Below, piece by piece: positions 51,827-62,974 of a DNA stretch of 64,000 nucleotides. The position numbers and the translations under genes were made by a program. Positions within the stretch are counted from its first letter, which is position 1; each line of letters opens with the position of its first letter. The DNA is taken from assembly GCA_035633215.1 (NCBI GenBank), contig DASQFI010000067.1, positions 31,544 to 95,543 of the forward strand, in the 5' to 3' direction. The notes beneath the pieces were generated by a model. It saw only the letters and a list, made by a program, of their open reading frames with translations, ran no database searches and had not been told where the DNA came from. The stretch comes from DASQFI01 sp035633215. GTDB taxonomy: Bacteria > Acidobacteriota > Vicinamibacteria > Vicinamibacterales > SCN-69-37.

Positions 51827-52511
51827 ATGTCAAAGTTCGTCGTCGCCGCGCTCGTCGCCATTCTCGGCGTCAGCCTTCCGGCCTGGCAGTCAGCGTTGCC
51901 GAAGGCCGGAATTACGGTCAAGGACATCCAGGCCTGGGCCATGGCGACGATTTACGAGTCCACCGCGGCCGACAGCGTCTGGTTCATGGATCAGACGCCG
52001 GGCACTTCGCCGACCGCGCTGAAAGCGATTCAAGCGATGGGACCTGCAGAACGCGTAGCGCTGACGCAGGAAGTGCTGGCAGTGGTCAAGGCGACGGTCA
52101 TGTCGCCGGCCTTCCGAGCGGAGCACGCTCGTGCCGCTGATGAAGAGCAATCCCGAGGAGTTCAAGAAACAGTACACACTCGCCAAGTCGGCGGCGATGG
52201 GCGGGCCCGACACGGAAGCCAAGCTGCAGGCGGCTTCGGCGACCGGACAGGACAAGGAACGGATTCGGCTCGAGCAGGTGTTCTGGAACAAATACAACTT
52301 GAATGCCATCCTCAGGAAGAACCTCACGCAATTCGTGGACACGGCAACAAAGATCGACTTCGCGCGTCCGACGCGCCTGCAGGGATCGAGGCTCTACTGG
52401 GGGGATGGCAGCGAGATGTGGGGCCTGCAGCAGCTGGAGTACCACCTCGGGCCTGGACCGACGGCCGCGGCAGTGCAATTCGCGCGGGGGTGGCTCAAGG
52501 AATTGCAGTAA
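51827..52511 (+). pseudogene. Secreted protein of unknown function with one frameshift
   Basis: From ATG 51827: signal peptide (SKFVVAALVAILGVSLPAW), then helical sequence (KDIQAWAMATIYESTAADSV) to SPAFRA. A 1-bp insertion near 52118 moves the frame to STLVPLMKSNPEEFKKQYTL, which continues to the stop at 52511 (FARGWLKELQ). Joined, it gives about 227 residues. The downstream half also has an internal ATG at 52131. Either a young pseudogene or a sequencing error; coding quality on both sides is good. Family not recognised. Confidence 0.6.
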
Positions 52512-52638
52512 AACGCCCGGCGACCGCCGGCCACAGCCTGATCAGGATGAACGACAATCCGGTTGCTTCAAGAGTATCGCTGAGGCAAAGTGTAGCGTTC
52601 ACACGAACCATTCACCCGGCCAATGAAAGGCGCTCACT

Positions 52639-53106
52639 GTGACTATCAAACGTCTGTGCACGGCAACACTCCTCGTCGGCATCGCTAGCGTGACGGCCCT
52701 CGCCCAGTCGAGCGATCCGCTGATTGGCGACTGGAAACTGAACGTCGAGAAATCGAAAGCCACCGGGTTTCAGAGCGGCGCCACCAAAATCGAAGCGACA
52801 GGCGATTCGGTCAAGTTCACCGTTGATCTGGCGGGCACCGACGGCACGAAGCATCATTGGTCGTTCACCGCCAAGTATGACGGCAAGGACTATCCCGTCA
52901 CCGGCAACACTCCGTACGGCAACGTCGTGGCGCTCACGCGGGTCGACGCAAGAACAATTCGCGTCACCACCAAACAAGATGGAAAGGTGACGGTCAATCA
53001 GACCATCGCCGTGTCCGCTGATGGAAAAACGCGGACGACCACGACCAAGGGAACGAACGTCAAGGGACAGGCCGTCGATTCCGTCTCGTTCTACGAGAAA
53101 CAGTAG
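52639..53106 (+). CDS. Small secreted lipocalin-like beta protein
   Basis: 155 residues from GTG 52639 with AAAGGCG upstream. Signal peptide ending ALAQ at about residue 23. The mature part starts DPLIGDWKLNVEKSK, the opening motif of many secreted lipocalin-like or DUF-type beta-barrel proteins, and continues as regular beta strands (FTAKYDGKDYPVTG; RTIRVTTKQDGKVT). Ligand unknown. Probably periplasmic. Confidence 0.8.
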   Translation: MTIKRLCTATLLVGIASVTALAQSSDPLIGDWKLNVEKSKATGFQSGATKIEATGDSVKFTVDLAGTDGTKHHWSFTAKYDGKDYPVTGNTPYGNVVALTRVDARTIRVTTKQDGKVTVNQTIAVSADGKTRTTTTKGTNVKGQAVDSVSFYEKQ

Positions 53107-53203
53107 AGAGCCGAGTGTGGGGAGAGGCAATGTTCGGGCGCGGGAGGACGATTCGGGCGGTCACCGGAAGGTGATCAGACGGCACGTCACTCACCGGCTC
53201 TCC

Positions 53204-55921
<2,718 letters not shown>

Positions 55922-56075
55922 ACAGATTCCCCGCGAAGAGCCGACAGATTTCGCGCTTGGGGGCCGACATTACCACAGCGCACCGCTGCTGGCGGGTGCA
56001 GCGACGCGAACGTAGAATCCCGGAGAACACGCCGACCGAGGACAGTTGAGACGCCAGGCGCTGGAGGAGCTTCCC

Positions 56076-56342
56076 ATGAAGTCAGATTTACCCCAGCAAC
56101 TCACGCTGACGCGCCGAGCCGTGCTCGAGGCCGGCGCCCGCGCCGGGCTGGCCGTCGCGCTGGCGCCGATGATCAGCCTCGGCCGCTTCCGGCTCTTCGC
56201 GCAGTCGGCGACGCAGTATTCGGCGCGCGCGATCGCGCTCGTGCAGCGAGCCACACTGATCGACATGTTGAGCCCATTCTCGATCAGCTCGTCGACATGG
56301 CTCTCGCGGCCCGACACGTTCACGCCGGCGAACCTCCAGCGG
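56076..56342 (+). pseudogene. 5' fragment of a Tat-exported M19 membrane dipeptidase gene
   Basis: ATG 56076, preceded by GGAGGAGCTTCCC, opens SDLPQQLTLTRRAVLEAGA (twin-Arg signal), then YSARAIALVQRATLIDMLSP and SRPDTFTPANLQR. This matches the N terminus of exported M19 (renal-dipeptidase type) enzymes, in which VIDML...FTPADL is typical. Coding sense is lost at about 56342 where P-type ATPase sequence begins in another frame. No metal site is left. Confidence 0.65.
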
Positions 56343-56647
56343 TTGTTGTTGCCGCCCAGCAGCCCGTCCCGGCGTGGCGGCGCTTCTTCGCGCAGTTCCA
56401 GAATGTCCTCGTCATTCTCCTGCTGGCCGCCACCGCGATTTCAGCGGGCCTGTGGACGTTCGAGCGCGATGCGGCGCTGCCGTACGAAGCGATTGCGATC
56501 TTCACCGTCGTGCTGCTCAACGCGACCATGGGCTACGTCCAAGAGTCGCGCGCGGAGGCGGCGGTCGACGCCTTGCGGGGCATGTCCGCGGCCGACGCCA
56601 GCGTCATTCGCAGCGGCGAACGCAAGAACATTCCCGCCGCCGAGGTC
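56343..56647 (+). pseudogene. Internal fragment of a P-type cation-transporting ATPase gene
   Basis: The frame reads QQPVPAWRRFFAQFQNVLVI, LLLAATAISAGLW, YEAIAIFTVVLLNATMGYVQ, ESRAEAAVDALRGMSAADA and RKNIPAAEVVPAG. This is transmembrane helices 1-2 and the start of the actuator domain of a P2-type ATPase. The TGES loop, phosphorylation DKTGT site and all later domains are missing. It is joined in frame to S41 protease sequence across TCCCCGCCGG. Confidence 0.75.
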
Positions 56648-56932
56648 GTCCCCGCCGGCTTCCGCCAGCTCGGACTCGGCAAGGTCATCGGCGTGCCGAC
56701 GCCGGGCGCGGTCATTGGAACGGGGTCGTACACGCTGCTCGACGGCTCGACGATCCGCACGCCGGGCACGGGCGTGTGGACGTCGACGGGACAGAACATG
56801 GAGAACTACGGCGTCCCGCCGGACGTGCTCATCGACAACACGCCGACCGATTTCGTGAAGGGGCGCGACGCGCAGATCGAGAAGGCGGTCGAAGTGCTGA
56901 AGCAGGAGCTGGCGGCGGGAAGCAAGCGATAA
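56648..56932 (+). pseudogene. 3' fragment of an S41 protease gene, duplicate of 51489-51773
   Basis: About 95% identical by eye to the last 285 bp of the S41 gene (from CCCGCCGGCTTCCGCCAGCT to the stop), encoding PAGFRQLGLGKVIGVPTPGA to the end (VLKQELAAGSKR). The catalytic Ser segment just upstream is absent. The single reading frame running from the ATPase piece into it is open, so a chimeric peptide could be made, but it has no complete domain. Confidence 0.85.
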
Positions 56933-56935
56933 GAC

Positions 56936-57262
56936 CTAGAGCGCGAGCCATTGCCGCAGGGCGGCGTCGATTGTCTCCATCTCACCGGGCGTACAGCGCC
57001 CGACTGCCCTGCCGATCGACTCCCGGGGGACGCTGACGATCTTGTCGATCATCACTTGTGATGGCTGATCCAGGCCCGTCCGCGAGCCGGCCGGGAGCGT
57101 GACGCGAAAGAGCGGCGCGTCAATGAGCTGCGACGTGACAAGGCAGACCGTGATGCTCGCGTGCACGTCGTTGAACAGGTCGTCCTGCACGACCAGCGCC
57201 GGCCTCGGCTTCCCCGTGTACGCGCCTCGGGTCGCGACGACGACAACGTCGCCGCGATTCAC
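56936..57262 (-). CDS. MazF/PemK-type toxin
   Basis: 108 residues. The MazF fold is clear: MNRGDVVVVATRGAYTGKPR, PALVVQDDLFNDVHASITVC, LVTSQLID, LDQPSQVMIDKIVSVPRESI and IGRAVGRC. The conserved Arg/Thr-Ser pair of the MazF active site is represented by KPRPALV and VTSQ. Sequence-specific endoribonuclease. Its ATG overlaps the antitoxin stop by 4 nt; its stop is 3 bp from the S41 fragment end. Confidence 0.92.
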   Translation of the reverse strand: MNRGDVVVVATRGAYTGKPRPALVVQDDLFNDVHASITVCLVTSQLIDAPLFRVTLPAGSRTGLDQPSQVMIDKIVSVPRESIGRAVGRCTPGEMETIDAALRQWLAL

Positions 57263-57522
57263 TTCCAGTCCCGAAGGTCGGCGGCGTCGAGGATGAACTG
57301 ACGAGTATCGTCGCTTGCGGCGCTGGCGGTGGCGAGTTCGGACTGCCGTCGCGCCTCAGCCCTGGGATCGTCGGGCGGCGTGTCTGATAGTCCTGCCTCC
57401 AGGATCGTCCGGGCCAGCTCGCTGCGAGTGCGACGCTGGCGTTTTGCCTCGCGTGACAGGCGACGCTCGATCTCGCGCGGCACGCGGATCGTCAAGACCG
57501 CTGATTGAGGGGACTTGGGCAT
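57259..57522 (-). CDS. Ribbon-helix-helix antitoxin for MazF-type toxin
   Basis: 87 residues. SAVLTIRVPREIERRLSREA followed by RTRSELARTILEAG is a ribbon-helix-helix DNA-binding domain; the C-terminal tail (QFILDAADLRDWK) is suited to toxin binding. A 17-bp perfect palindrome lies 14 bp upstream of the ATG and should be its operator. ATGA coupling to the toxin. Confidence 0.88.
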   Translation of the reverse strand: MPKSPQSAVLTIRVPREIERRLSREAKRQRRTRSELARTILEAGLSDTPPDDPRAEARRQSELATASAASDDTRQFILDAADLRDWK

Positions 57523-57536
57523 GCCGGACGCTCAGG

Positions 57537-57553
57537 GTGTATACAGTATACAC
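57537..57553. promoter_or_regulatory. 17-bp palindromic operator of MazF-type TA pair
   Basis: GTGTATACAGTATACAC is a perfect dyad about a central A. On the minus strand it overlaps TATACT/GTATAC, a possible -10, so repressor binding would block the polymerase. It also lies just beyond the stop of the amidase gene (57560), which reads towards the TA pair. Confidence 0.75.
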
Positions 57554-57559
57554 TGGCGC

Positions 57560-59248
57560 CTACTTCTTGAACTTCTTTCCCGTGCCCAGGTGATGCGGAA
57601 GATGCGCCTTACCCGTGAACACGTGCGGCTTCTTCGGCAGCGCGGCGCAGATACCCGCGTCAGGCGGCGCGTCTGGCGCGGTTCCCAGGAATTGCGGCGC
57701 CCGTCGTGGCTGGACCGCCTGTTCGAGGTCGTAGGCCATGGCGAGCAGCGCCGGCTCCCGGAGGAATCCGGAATACATCCACAGTCCGGCTGGTTTGCCC
57801 TCCGGTGTTAATCCGATTGGCAGCGAAAGATTCGGGTAGCCTGCGACGGCAGCCCCCGACGAAGCGAAGCTGTAGGTCGGCGCGACGATGGCGTCGAGGC
57901 GATCCCGCGCGATGGCCGCGTCGATGCCCTCGGTGGCGGCCAGTTGCACGCTGAGCGCGCGAGCTGCGAGGTACGCCGGATCCGTCAGGTCACCACTCGT
58001 CGACTCGGCCAGCTCGAACAACTCCTGGCCGAAGTACGCCATTTCCGCCGGACAGTGCGCGAGATTGAAGGCAATGAGATCCGCGAGCGTTCGCATCGAC
58101 GTGTGCCCGAGCGCCGACAGGTAGGCGGCGATGTCCACTTTGAACTCGAAGAGCAACACCGTGAACTCGGCATCGAACCATGCAAACGGATCGCCGGTGT
58201 CGGTCGGCACGATCGTCGCGCCGAGGCTGCTCATCGCCGCGATGCCCTGCATCGCCACCGCGACGAGATCGGGCTCGCCGCCGTAGTCCTCCGTGAAGTA
58301 CCTCTGATCGACGCCGATCCGCTTCCCCTTCAGGGCGCCCCGCTGCAGGAACTGCGTATACGTGCCCGGCACCGTATGGCCCAGCACAGGGCCGAACGGC
58401 GACTGCATGACGCCGAGCAGGATGGCCGCATCCGTCACGGTCCGGCACATGGGGCCGGCCGTGTCCTGGCTGTGGGCGATCGGGATGATCCCGCGCTGTG
58501 ACAGGAGACCGAGCGTCGGCTTGAGTCCGACGACCAGGTTGTTCCCGGCCGGGCAGACGATCGACCCGTCGGTCTCGGTGCCGACGGCGGCCGCGCAGAG
58601 GTTGGCGGCGGGCGCGACGCCGGATCCGGAGCTCGATCCTCAGGGATCGAAGCTCAGCAGGTACGGGTCGCGCGTGAATCCGCCGCGCGCGCTCCAGCCG
58701 TTGAACGGAGCGAAGCCGCGGAAGTTCGCCCACTCGGAGAGATTGGCCTTGCCGAGAATCACCGCGCCCGCGTCGCGCAGCTTGGCGACAATCGGCGCGT
58801 CGGCCGGCACCCGGCTGTTCACCAGCGCGAGCGAGCCGGCCGTCGTCTCCATGTTGTCGTCGGTGGCGATGTTGTCCTTCAGCAGGATCGGAATGCCATG
58901 AAGCGGGCCGCGAATCAGACCGCGCCTCAGCTCCGTGTCGAGCCGCGCCGACGTGGCGACGGCCGTCGGGTTGGTTTCAATCACGGCACCCAGCGTCGGG
59001 TTGAGATCGCGGATGCGATCCAGATACCCGAGCATGAGCTCACGGCTCGACAGCTGTCCGGACGCCATCAACGCCCGAAGCTGCGGAATGTTGGCTTCGA
59101 TCCAGGGCTCGGCACCGGTCGCGGCCGACACCGTCGAGGTGATCGCGGGCACGCCGCCGGTCAACAGGGCCGCGCCGCTTGCGAGACCGGCTTCGAGAAA
59201 CGTGCGACGGCTGACGCCGGGCTGATCGACGGCTCTATCTACGCCCAT
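57560..59248 (-). pseudogene. Tat-exported amidase with an in-frame TGA at the conserved Cys position
   Basis: From ATG 59248 (AGGAGGGGTCT upstream): twin-Arg signal VSRRTFLEAGLASGAALL, then the amidase-signature fold with catalytic Lys in ILLKDNIAT. The frame meets TGA at 58640-58642 after LLSFDP and goes on in the same frame with GSSSGSGVAPA and VGTETDGSIVCPAGNN, containing the cis-Ser and nucleophile Ser. The family motif here is normally DPCGSSSGS, so TGA replaces a Cys codon (TGC/TGT). 562 codons in all. Everything after the TGA is intact. Nonsense mutation, sequencing error or recoding are possible, in that order. Likely substrate: an amide or peptide in the periplasm. Confidence 0.8.
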
Positions 59249-59352
59249 AGACCCCTCCTGATCAAAAGGAAGGGCCGATGTTACACCCGACTGGCTTGAC
59301 TCCCACGCTCGAATCGCAGAGCCTCTGGCGGCGACACCGAGGAGCCGAATCC

Positions 59353-60030
59353 ATGCCCACGAGCCCAATGCTGCCTGCGCGCCTTTCATTCCGCTGCACA
59401 CGCCTGTGGCTTCCAACGATCGCGGCGCTGGTCGTCCTCGGAGGTCGTCCGTCCGGATCGGGCGCCGCCCAGACCTCGCCGGGAACCGATCTCAAGCAGG
59501 CGGCTGCCGGCTTTCACGAGCTGTTCCTCCACGATGCGTGCACAGGCGACTACCCACCCCAGCCGGACACGTGCCTTCACAAGCAGTTGCTCGAGAAGCC
59601 GTTCACGTTTGGCGGCAAGGCCGGCGTCGTGCACGACGTCACGTTGAGGATTCGGGGCATTTTCGAGCCAACGACAACCGAGGGCGGCGAGACGCCCTAC
59701 CCGGACCATCCGTATTACAAGGTGGGCGGCACGGTGAGAGCGCGGGAGTGGTCCGCCTGGCACATCGAAATCTCCAATCCCAAACAGACCTACTGGCTCA
59801 ATCACTATCCGCGCGTCTCGCACACGATCTATAAGGAAGAATTCGAAGCGACGATTCCGGTGGCCGGCGGCGCCTCGGTCGTGGTCCGGGTTGTTGATGG
59901 CAACGATCGCCAGATCGACAACAGCGAGCCAGGACGGCCCGATCGACTGCAGATCATCAAAGGCGTCGTCGATACACCCCTTCCCGGACAGATGCTGCGC
60001 CTCGATGTGATCCGCGTCACGGCGCGGTGA
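59353..60030 (+). CDS. Secreted protein of unknown function
   Basis: 225 residues from ATG 59353 (further upstream starts exist in frame at 59278). A hydrophobic N-terminal segment (WLPTIAALVVLGG) acts as signal peptide. The mature part has two Cys (DACTGDYPPQPDTC), suggesting a disulphide, and strand-rich sequence (FTFGGKAGVVHDVTLRIRGI; YKVGGTVRAREWSAWHIEIS) with a beta-sandwich look. No catalytic motif. It converges with the kinase 60067-62790. Confidence 0.7.
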   Translation: MPTSPMLPARLSFRCTRLWLPTIAALVVLGGRPSGSGAAQTSPGTDLKQAAAGFHELFLHDACTGDYPPQPDTCLHKQLLEKPFTFGGKAGVVHDVTLRIRGIFEPTTTEGGETPYPDHPYYKVGGTVRAREWSAWHIEISNPKQTYWLNHYPRVSHTIYKEEFEATIPVAGGASVVVRVVDGNDRQIDNSEPGRPDRLQIIKGVVDTPLPGQMLRLDVIRVTAR

Positions 60031-60031
60031 C

Positions 60032-60062
60032 GAAGTTCGAAGTTCGCCGCGCGAAGCGCGGC
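60032..60062. repeat. Two GAAGTTC heptads plus perfect hairpin between convergent genes
   Basis: GAAGTTCGAAGTTC (60032-60045) followed at once by GCCGCGC-GAA-GCGCGGC (60046-60062), a perfect 7-bp stem with a 3-nt loop. It fills the 36-bp gap between stops at 60030 (plus) and 60067 (minus). Same design as 997-1052 and 45772-45827. Confidence 0.7.
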
Positions 60063-60066
60063 GAAG

Positions 60067-62790
60067 CTACCGCACGCGCTGCTTGAGGTCTTCGAACCAG
60101 TTGAGCACGACGTGAATTCTCTGGACCGCGACCGGCCCGGTCGTGGCCGCCACGCCGGCCGCCGCCACGCCCACGAACTTCCCGGACGGCGTGACATCGT
60201 ACGCTCGTCGCGCGGCCGGAGGACCGAGCGTGAAGGATCTCGGGACGGCAACAGGGTTGCCGAACGCGACCGTCGGCTTCGTCACGACGCTCACGGCCTC
60301 GAAGCCGCCGGGCCGCGGATTGTAGAAGAGCTCCTTGCCGTCGGCAGACCACGTGACCTCGTGCGGACCGTCAGCGCCTCGCGCGAGGACCTCGTACTTC
60401 GCGCCGGTGGCTGGAAACGGCTGCACATACACCGTGGTCTTCGATCCCTGCGTGCTGGAATAGGCGACCCATCCTCCGTCGCGAGAGAAGACGGCGCCGG
60501 TCGGGGTCGTGGTCGAGCGGACCGCGCCAAACGGCGCGATCTTCTTGTCCGGCAGCGAGAGCATCCACAGCGAGATGTCGGTGCCTTTGCGGACGTTGAA
60601 CAACAGGACTCGATTCGGCAGCGGCGACCATGATTCCGGCTCGTGCGATTCGCCGGGATTCGGCTTCGTCAAACGCTCGACCGTGCCCGTGCCGTCCGCC
60701 AGCTGCCAGAAGAGGCCGAGATCGCCTTCCCGATCCGACTGGAACGTGACCCGCTTGCTGTCGGCCGACCAGATCGGCAACCGGTTGTTCCCGCCGAAGG
60801 TCAGGCGCTGAATCGCGCTCGTGCCGGCGAGGTCGAACGTCCACACACTGCTCTCCTTCACGTCCTGGATGCCGAAGGCGATGCGTCTGCCGTCGGGAGA
60901 AACGCGAGGTGCCTCGTAGGGACCGGGCGGCAGCTTCAGGGCTTCCAGGGCGCCTTTGCGATCGCCCAACACGATGTCGAGCTGCTCCGAGGCGTTCGAC
61001 GCAGGCCCCGGGACGTAGATGAGCGAGCCTGCCGTTGACACGCTGTATTGAGCGGCGCCGGTGGTCGCTCCCGGCGCTCGCCGGACGCCTTCGACGATGG
61101 GCACGGGACCGCCCTTCACTTCGAGACGTTTGACGTCGAACACGACGGCGAACAGCGAGCCGCCCAGCGCGTACACAATGTGACCCGTTGGCAGGTACCG
61201 GGCATCGCTGCCGCCGGCAATGAGACGCTTCCGCTCACCCGACTTCACGTTCTGCACGAGGATGTCGGCCTTGTCCCAGCGATCAGCGCCCGTGCCGGTG
61301 GTGAGCGTAAACAGCACCGTCTCGCCGCCCGGCAGCATCTGCGGTCCGTGCGCTCGCTCGGCGCTCTTCAGCGCCACGAGCGTTTCGGGCGTTCCTCCGT
61401 TCGGCGACACCCGCATGATGCCTTTCTCGTTGGGCTGAGCGAAGACGATGCCGTCTTCGCCCCAGGTCATCCCGTACGGATTCTCGGCCGGGCAGATGGT
61501 CACGGCCGCGCCGCCGGTGATGGCGATACGCTTCAATGCGCTGTCGCCGGCCGCAAAGAACACGATCGACTGTCCGTCGGGAGCAAACACCGGTTCCGTG
61601 AGATTCCCGACACTCTCCGTGCCCTGAAGGGGTTTGGCCTCGAGATCGATCATCGATCGCAGATTCAGTCGGTTCCCAGCGACGAACGCCATGCGCGCGC
61701 CATCAGGCGAAAGGGCGAGCACGTGACGGCCCGAGCCCGTAAAGGTCAGACCGTCCGGCAAGGACACGGCGAAGCGGCTCACTGCAACAGGCGGTGCGGG
61801 CTTGAGATACCAGGCGGCGGCCAGTCCAAGCGCGCCGGCGACAAGCGTAGAAAGCGCGACGGGTGCCGCGCGTTTCCAGAACGGGCGCGACGGCGCCGCG
61901 ACGACTGGCGCCGGCTCGCGCGCGGGCGGTGCCGTCAGCGCGTCCTGTAGCAGGAAACGAACAGTTCCGATCTCGGGAATGCGCATCTTGCGATCGCGCT
62001 CGAGGCATCTCTTCAGCAGCGTGCGGATGGCTGGCGGCACTTCGGCCGGCAACGCGTTCCAGTCCGGATCGGCGCGCAGAATTGCCGCGAGCGTCTCCGA
62101 GACATCTTCACCATCGAACACCCGCTTGCCGGTCAGCATCTCGAAGAACACGCAGCCGAACGCCCACACATCCGAGCGTCGATCCGCGACGCGGCCCTTG
62201 GCCTGTTCCGGCGACATGTAGGCCGCAGTTCCCAGCACGACGCCGACCTGCGTGGCTGCGAATGTCAGCGTCGGCGAGTTCGCGACGCTCGAGGTCGGAT
62301 CCGAATCGATCACCCGCGCGAGGCCGAAGTCGAGAATCTTGATCTGGTTCTCGGCGGTCAGCATCACGTTGGCCGGCTTGAGGTCGCGATGGACGATGCC
62401 CTTTTCGTGCGCGGCTTCGAGGCCGTCGAGCATCTGGCGGGCGAACGTCACGGCTTCATCAAACGGCAGCGGCCCTCTCACCAGCCGGGCCGCGAGCGAC
62501 TCGCCGTCGATGAACTCGAGGATCAGGTAGCGGGACTTGCCGGCGTCGGCGACTTCGAGACCATAGATTGCGCCGATGTGCGGGTGACTGAGCGCGGCGA
62601 GGACCTGGGCTTCGCGTTCGAAGCGGGCAACGCGTTCAGGATCGGAGGCAACGAGATCGGGCAGCGCCTTGATGGCGACGTGTCGGCTTAACCGAGTGTC
62701 GCGGGCCTTGTAGACCTCGCCCATACCGCCGGCGCCGATCGCGGCGACGACTTCGTAAGAGCCGATGCGGCTGCCGGAGGCCAGAGGCAT
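60067..62790 (-). CDS. Membrane serine/threonine kinase with TolB-like propeller
   Basis: 907 residues. Kinase domain: AIGAGGMGEVYKARD, VAIK (Lys41), HRDLKPANVML, DFGLARV, YMSPEQAKG. A transmembrane helix near 310-330 (PVALSTLVAGALGLAAAWYL) leads to a propeller with SPDGARMAFVAGN, APDGQSIVFFAAG, SPDGRRIAFGIQD and SADSKRVTFQSDR repeats and the usual last strand AVQRIHVVLNWFEDL. Complete and apparently functional. Another kinase gene's orphan 3' end lies just upstream (62810-62970). Confidence 0.92.
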   Translation of the reverse strand: MPLASGSRIGSYEVVAAIGAGGMGEVYKARDTRLSRHVAIKALPDLVASDPERVARFEREAQVLAALSHPHIGAIYGLEVADAGKSRYLILEFIDGESLAARLVRGPLPFDEAVTFARQMLDGLEAAHEKGIVHRDLKPANVMLTAENQIKILDFGLARVIDSDPTSSVANSPTLTFAATQVGVVLGTAAYMSPEQAKGRVADRRSDVWAFGCVFFEMLTGKRVFDGEDVSETLAAILRADPDWNALPAEVPPAIRTLLKRCLERDRKMRIPEIGTVRFLLQDALTAPPAREPAPVVAAPSRPFWKRAAPVALSTLVAGALGLAAAWYLKPAPPVAVSRFAVSLPDGLTFTGSGRHVLALSPDGARMAFVAGNRLNLRSMIDLEAKPLQGTESVGNLTEPVFAPDGQSIVFFAAGDSALKRIAITGGAAVTICPAENPYGMTWGEDGIVFAQPNEKGIMRVSPNGGTPETLVALKSAERAHGPQMLPGGETVLFTLTTGTGADRWDKADILVQNVKSGERKRLIAGGSDARYLPTGHIVYALGGSLFAVVFDVKRLEVKGGPVPIVEGVRRAPGATTGAAQYSVSTAGSLIYVPGPASNASEQLDIVLGDRKGALEALKLPPGPYEAPRVSPDGRRIAFGIQDVKESSVWTFDLAGTSAIQRLTFGGNNRLPIWSADSKRVTFQSDREGDLGLFWQLADGTGTVERLTKPNPGESHEPESWSPLPNRVLLFNVRKGTDISLWMLSLPDKKIAPFGAVRSTTTPTGAVFSRDGGWVAYSSTQGSKTTVYVQPFPATGAKYEVLARGADGPHEVTWSADGKELFYNPRPGGFEAVSVVTKPTVAFGNPVAVPRSFTLGPPAARRAYDVTPSGKFVGVAAAGVAATTGPVAVQRIHVVLNWFEDLKQRVR

Positions 62791-62809
62791 AGGAGCGGAT
62801 GGATCTTAC

Positions 62810-62970
62810 CTATTTCACATTCTTCAGTCCCGCGGCCCAATTCAGAATCACGGTCAGGGGCACGGGCGCCGTTTCCGTACTTGGGACGTTGAGCAGGAAC
62901 CGGCTCGTTGACGAGACGGCGTATTCTCCCTCGCCGGGCCGAAGGTTGGCCGCGAACAGCGAAGCGCGGC
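62810..62970 (-). pseudogene. Orphan 3' end of a kinase-propeller gene
   Basis: One frame reads SLFAANLRPGEGEYAVSSTS, RFLLNVPSTETAPVPLTVIL and NWAAGLKNVK then TAG (62810-62812). FLLNVP...PLTVILNW is the standard last strand of the kinase-linked propellers here (compare QPVTLVVNW at the end of 53204-55921). No kinase domain or start exists upstream; the lipoprotein gene stop (62975) is only a few bases away. A third example of a detached propeller end. Confidence 0.75.
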
Positions 62971-62974
62971 GGGC

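Noticed and set aside
57560..59248. Amidase as a proven selenoprotein
   Set aside because: TGA at a Cys codon is suggestive only; no SECIS hairpin could be established by eye and no sel genes are in the window.
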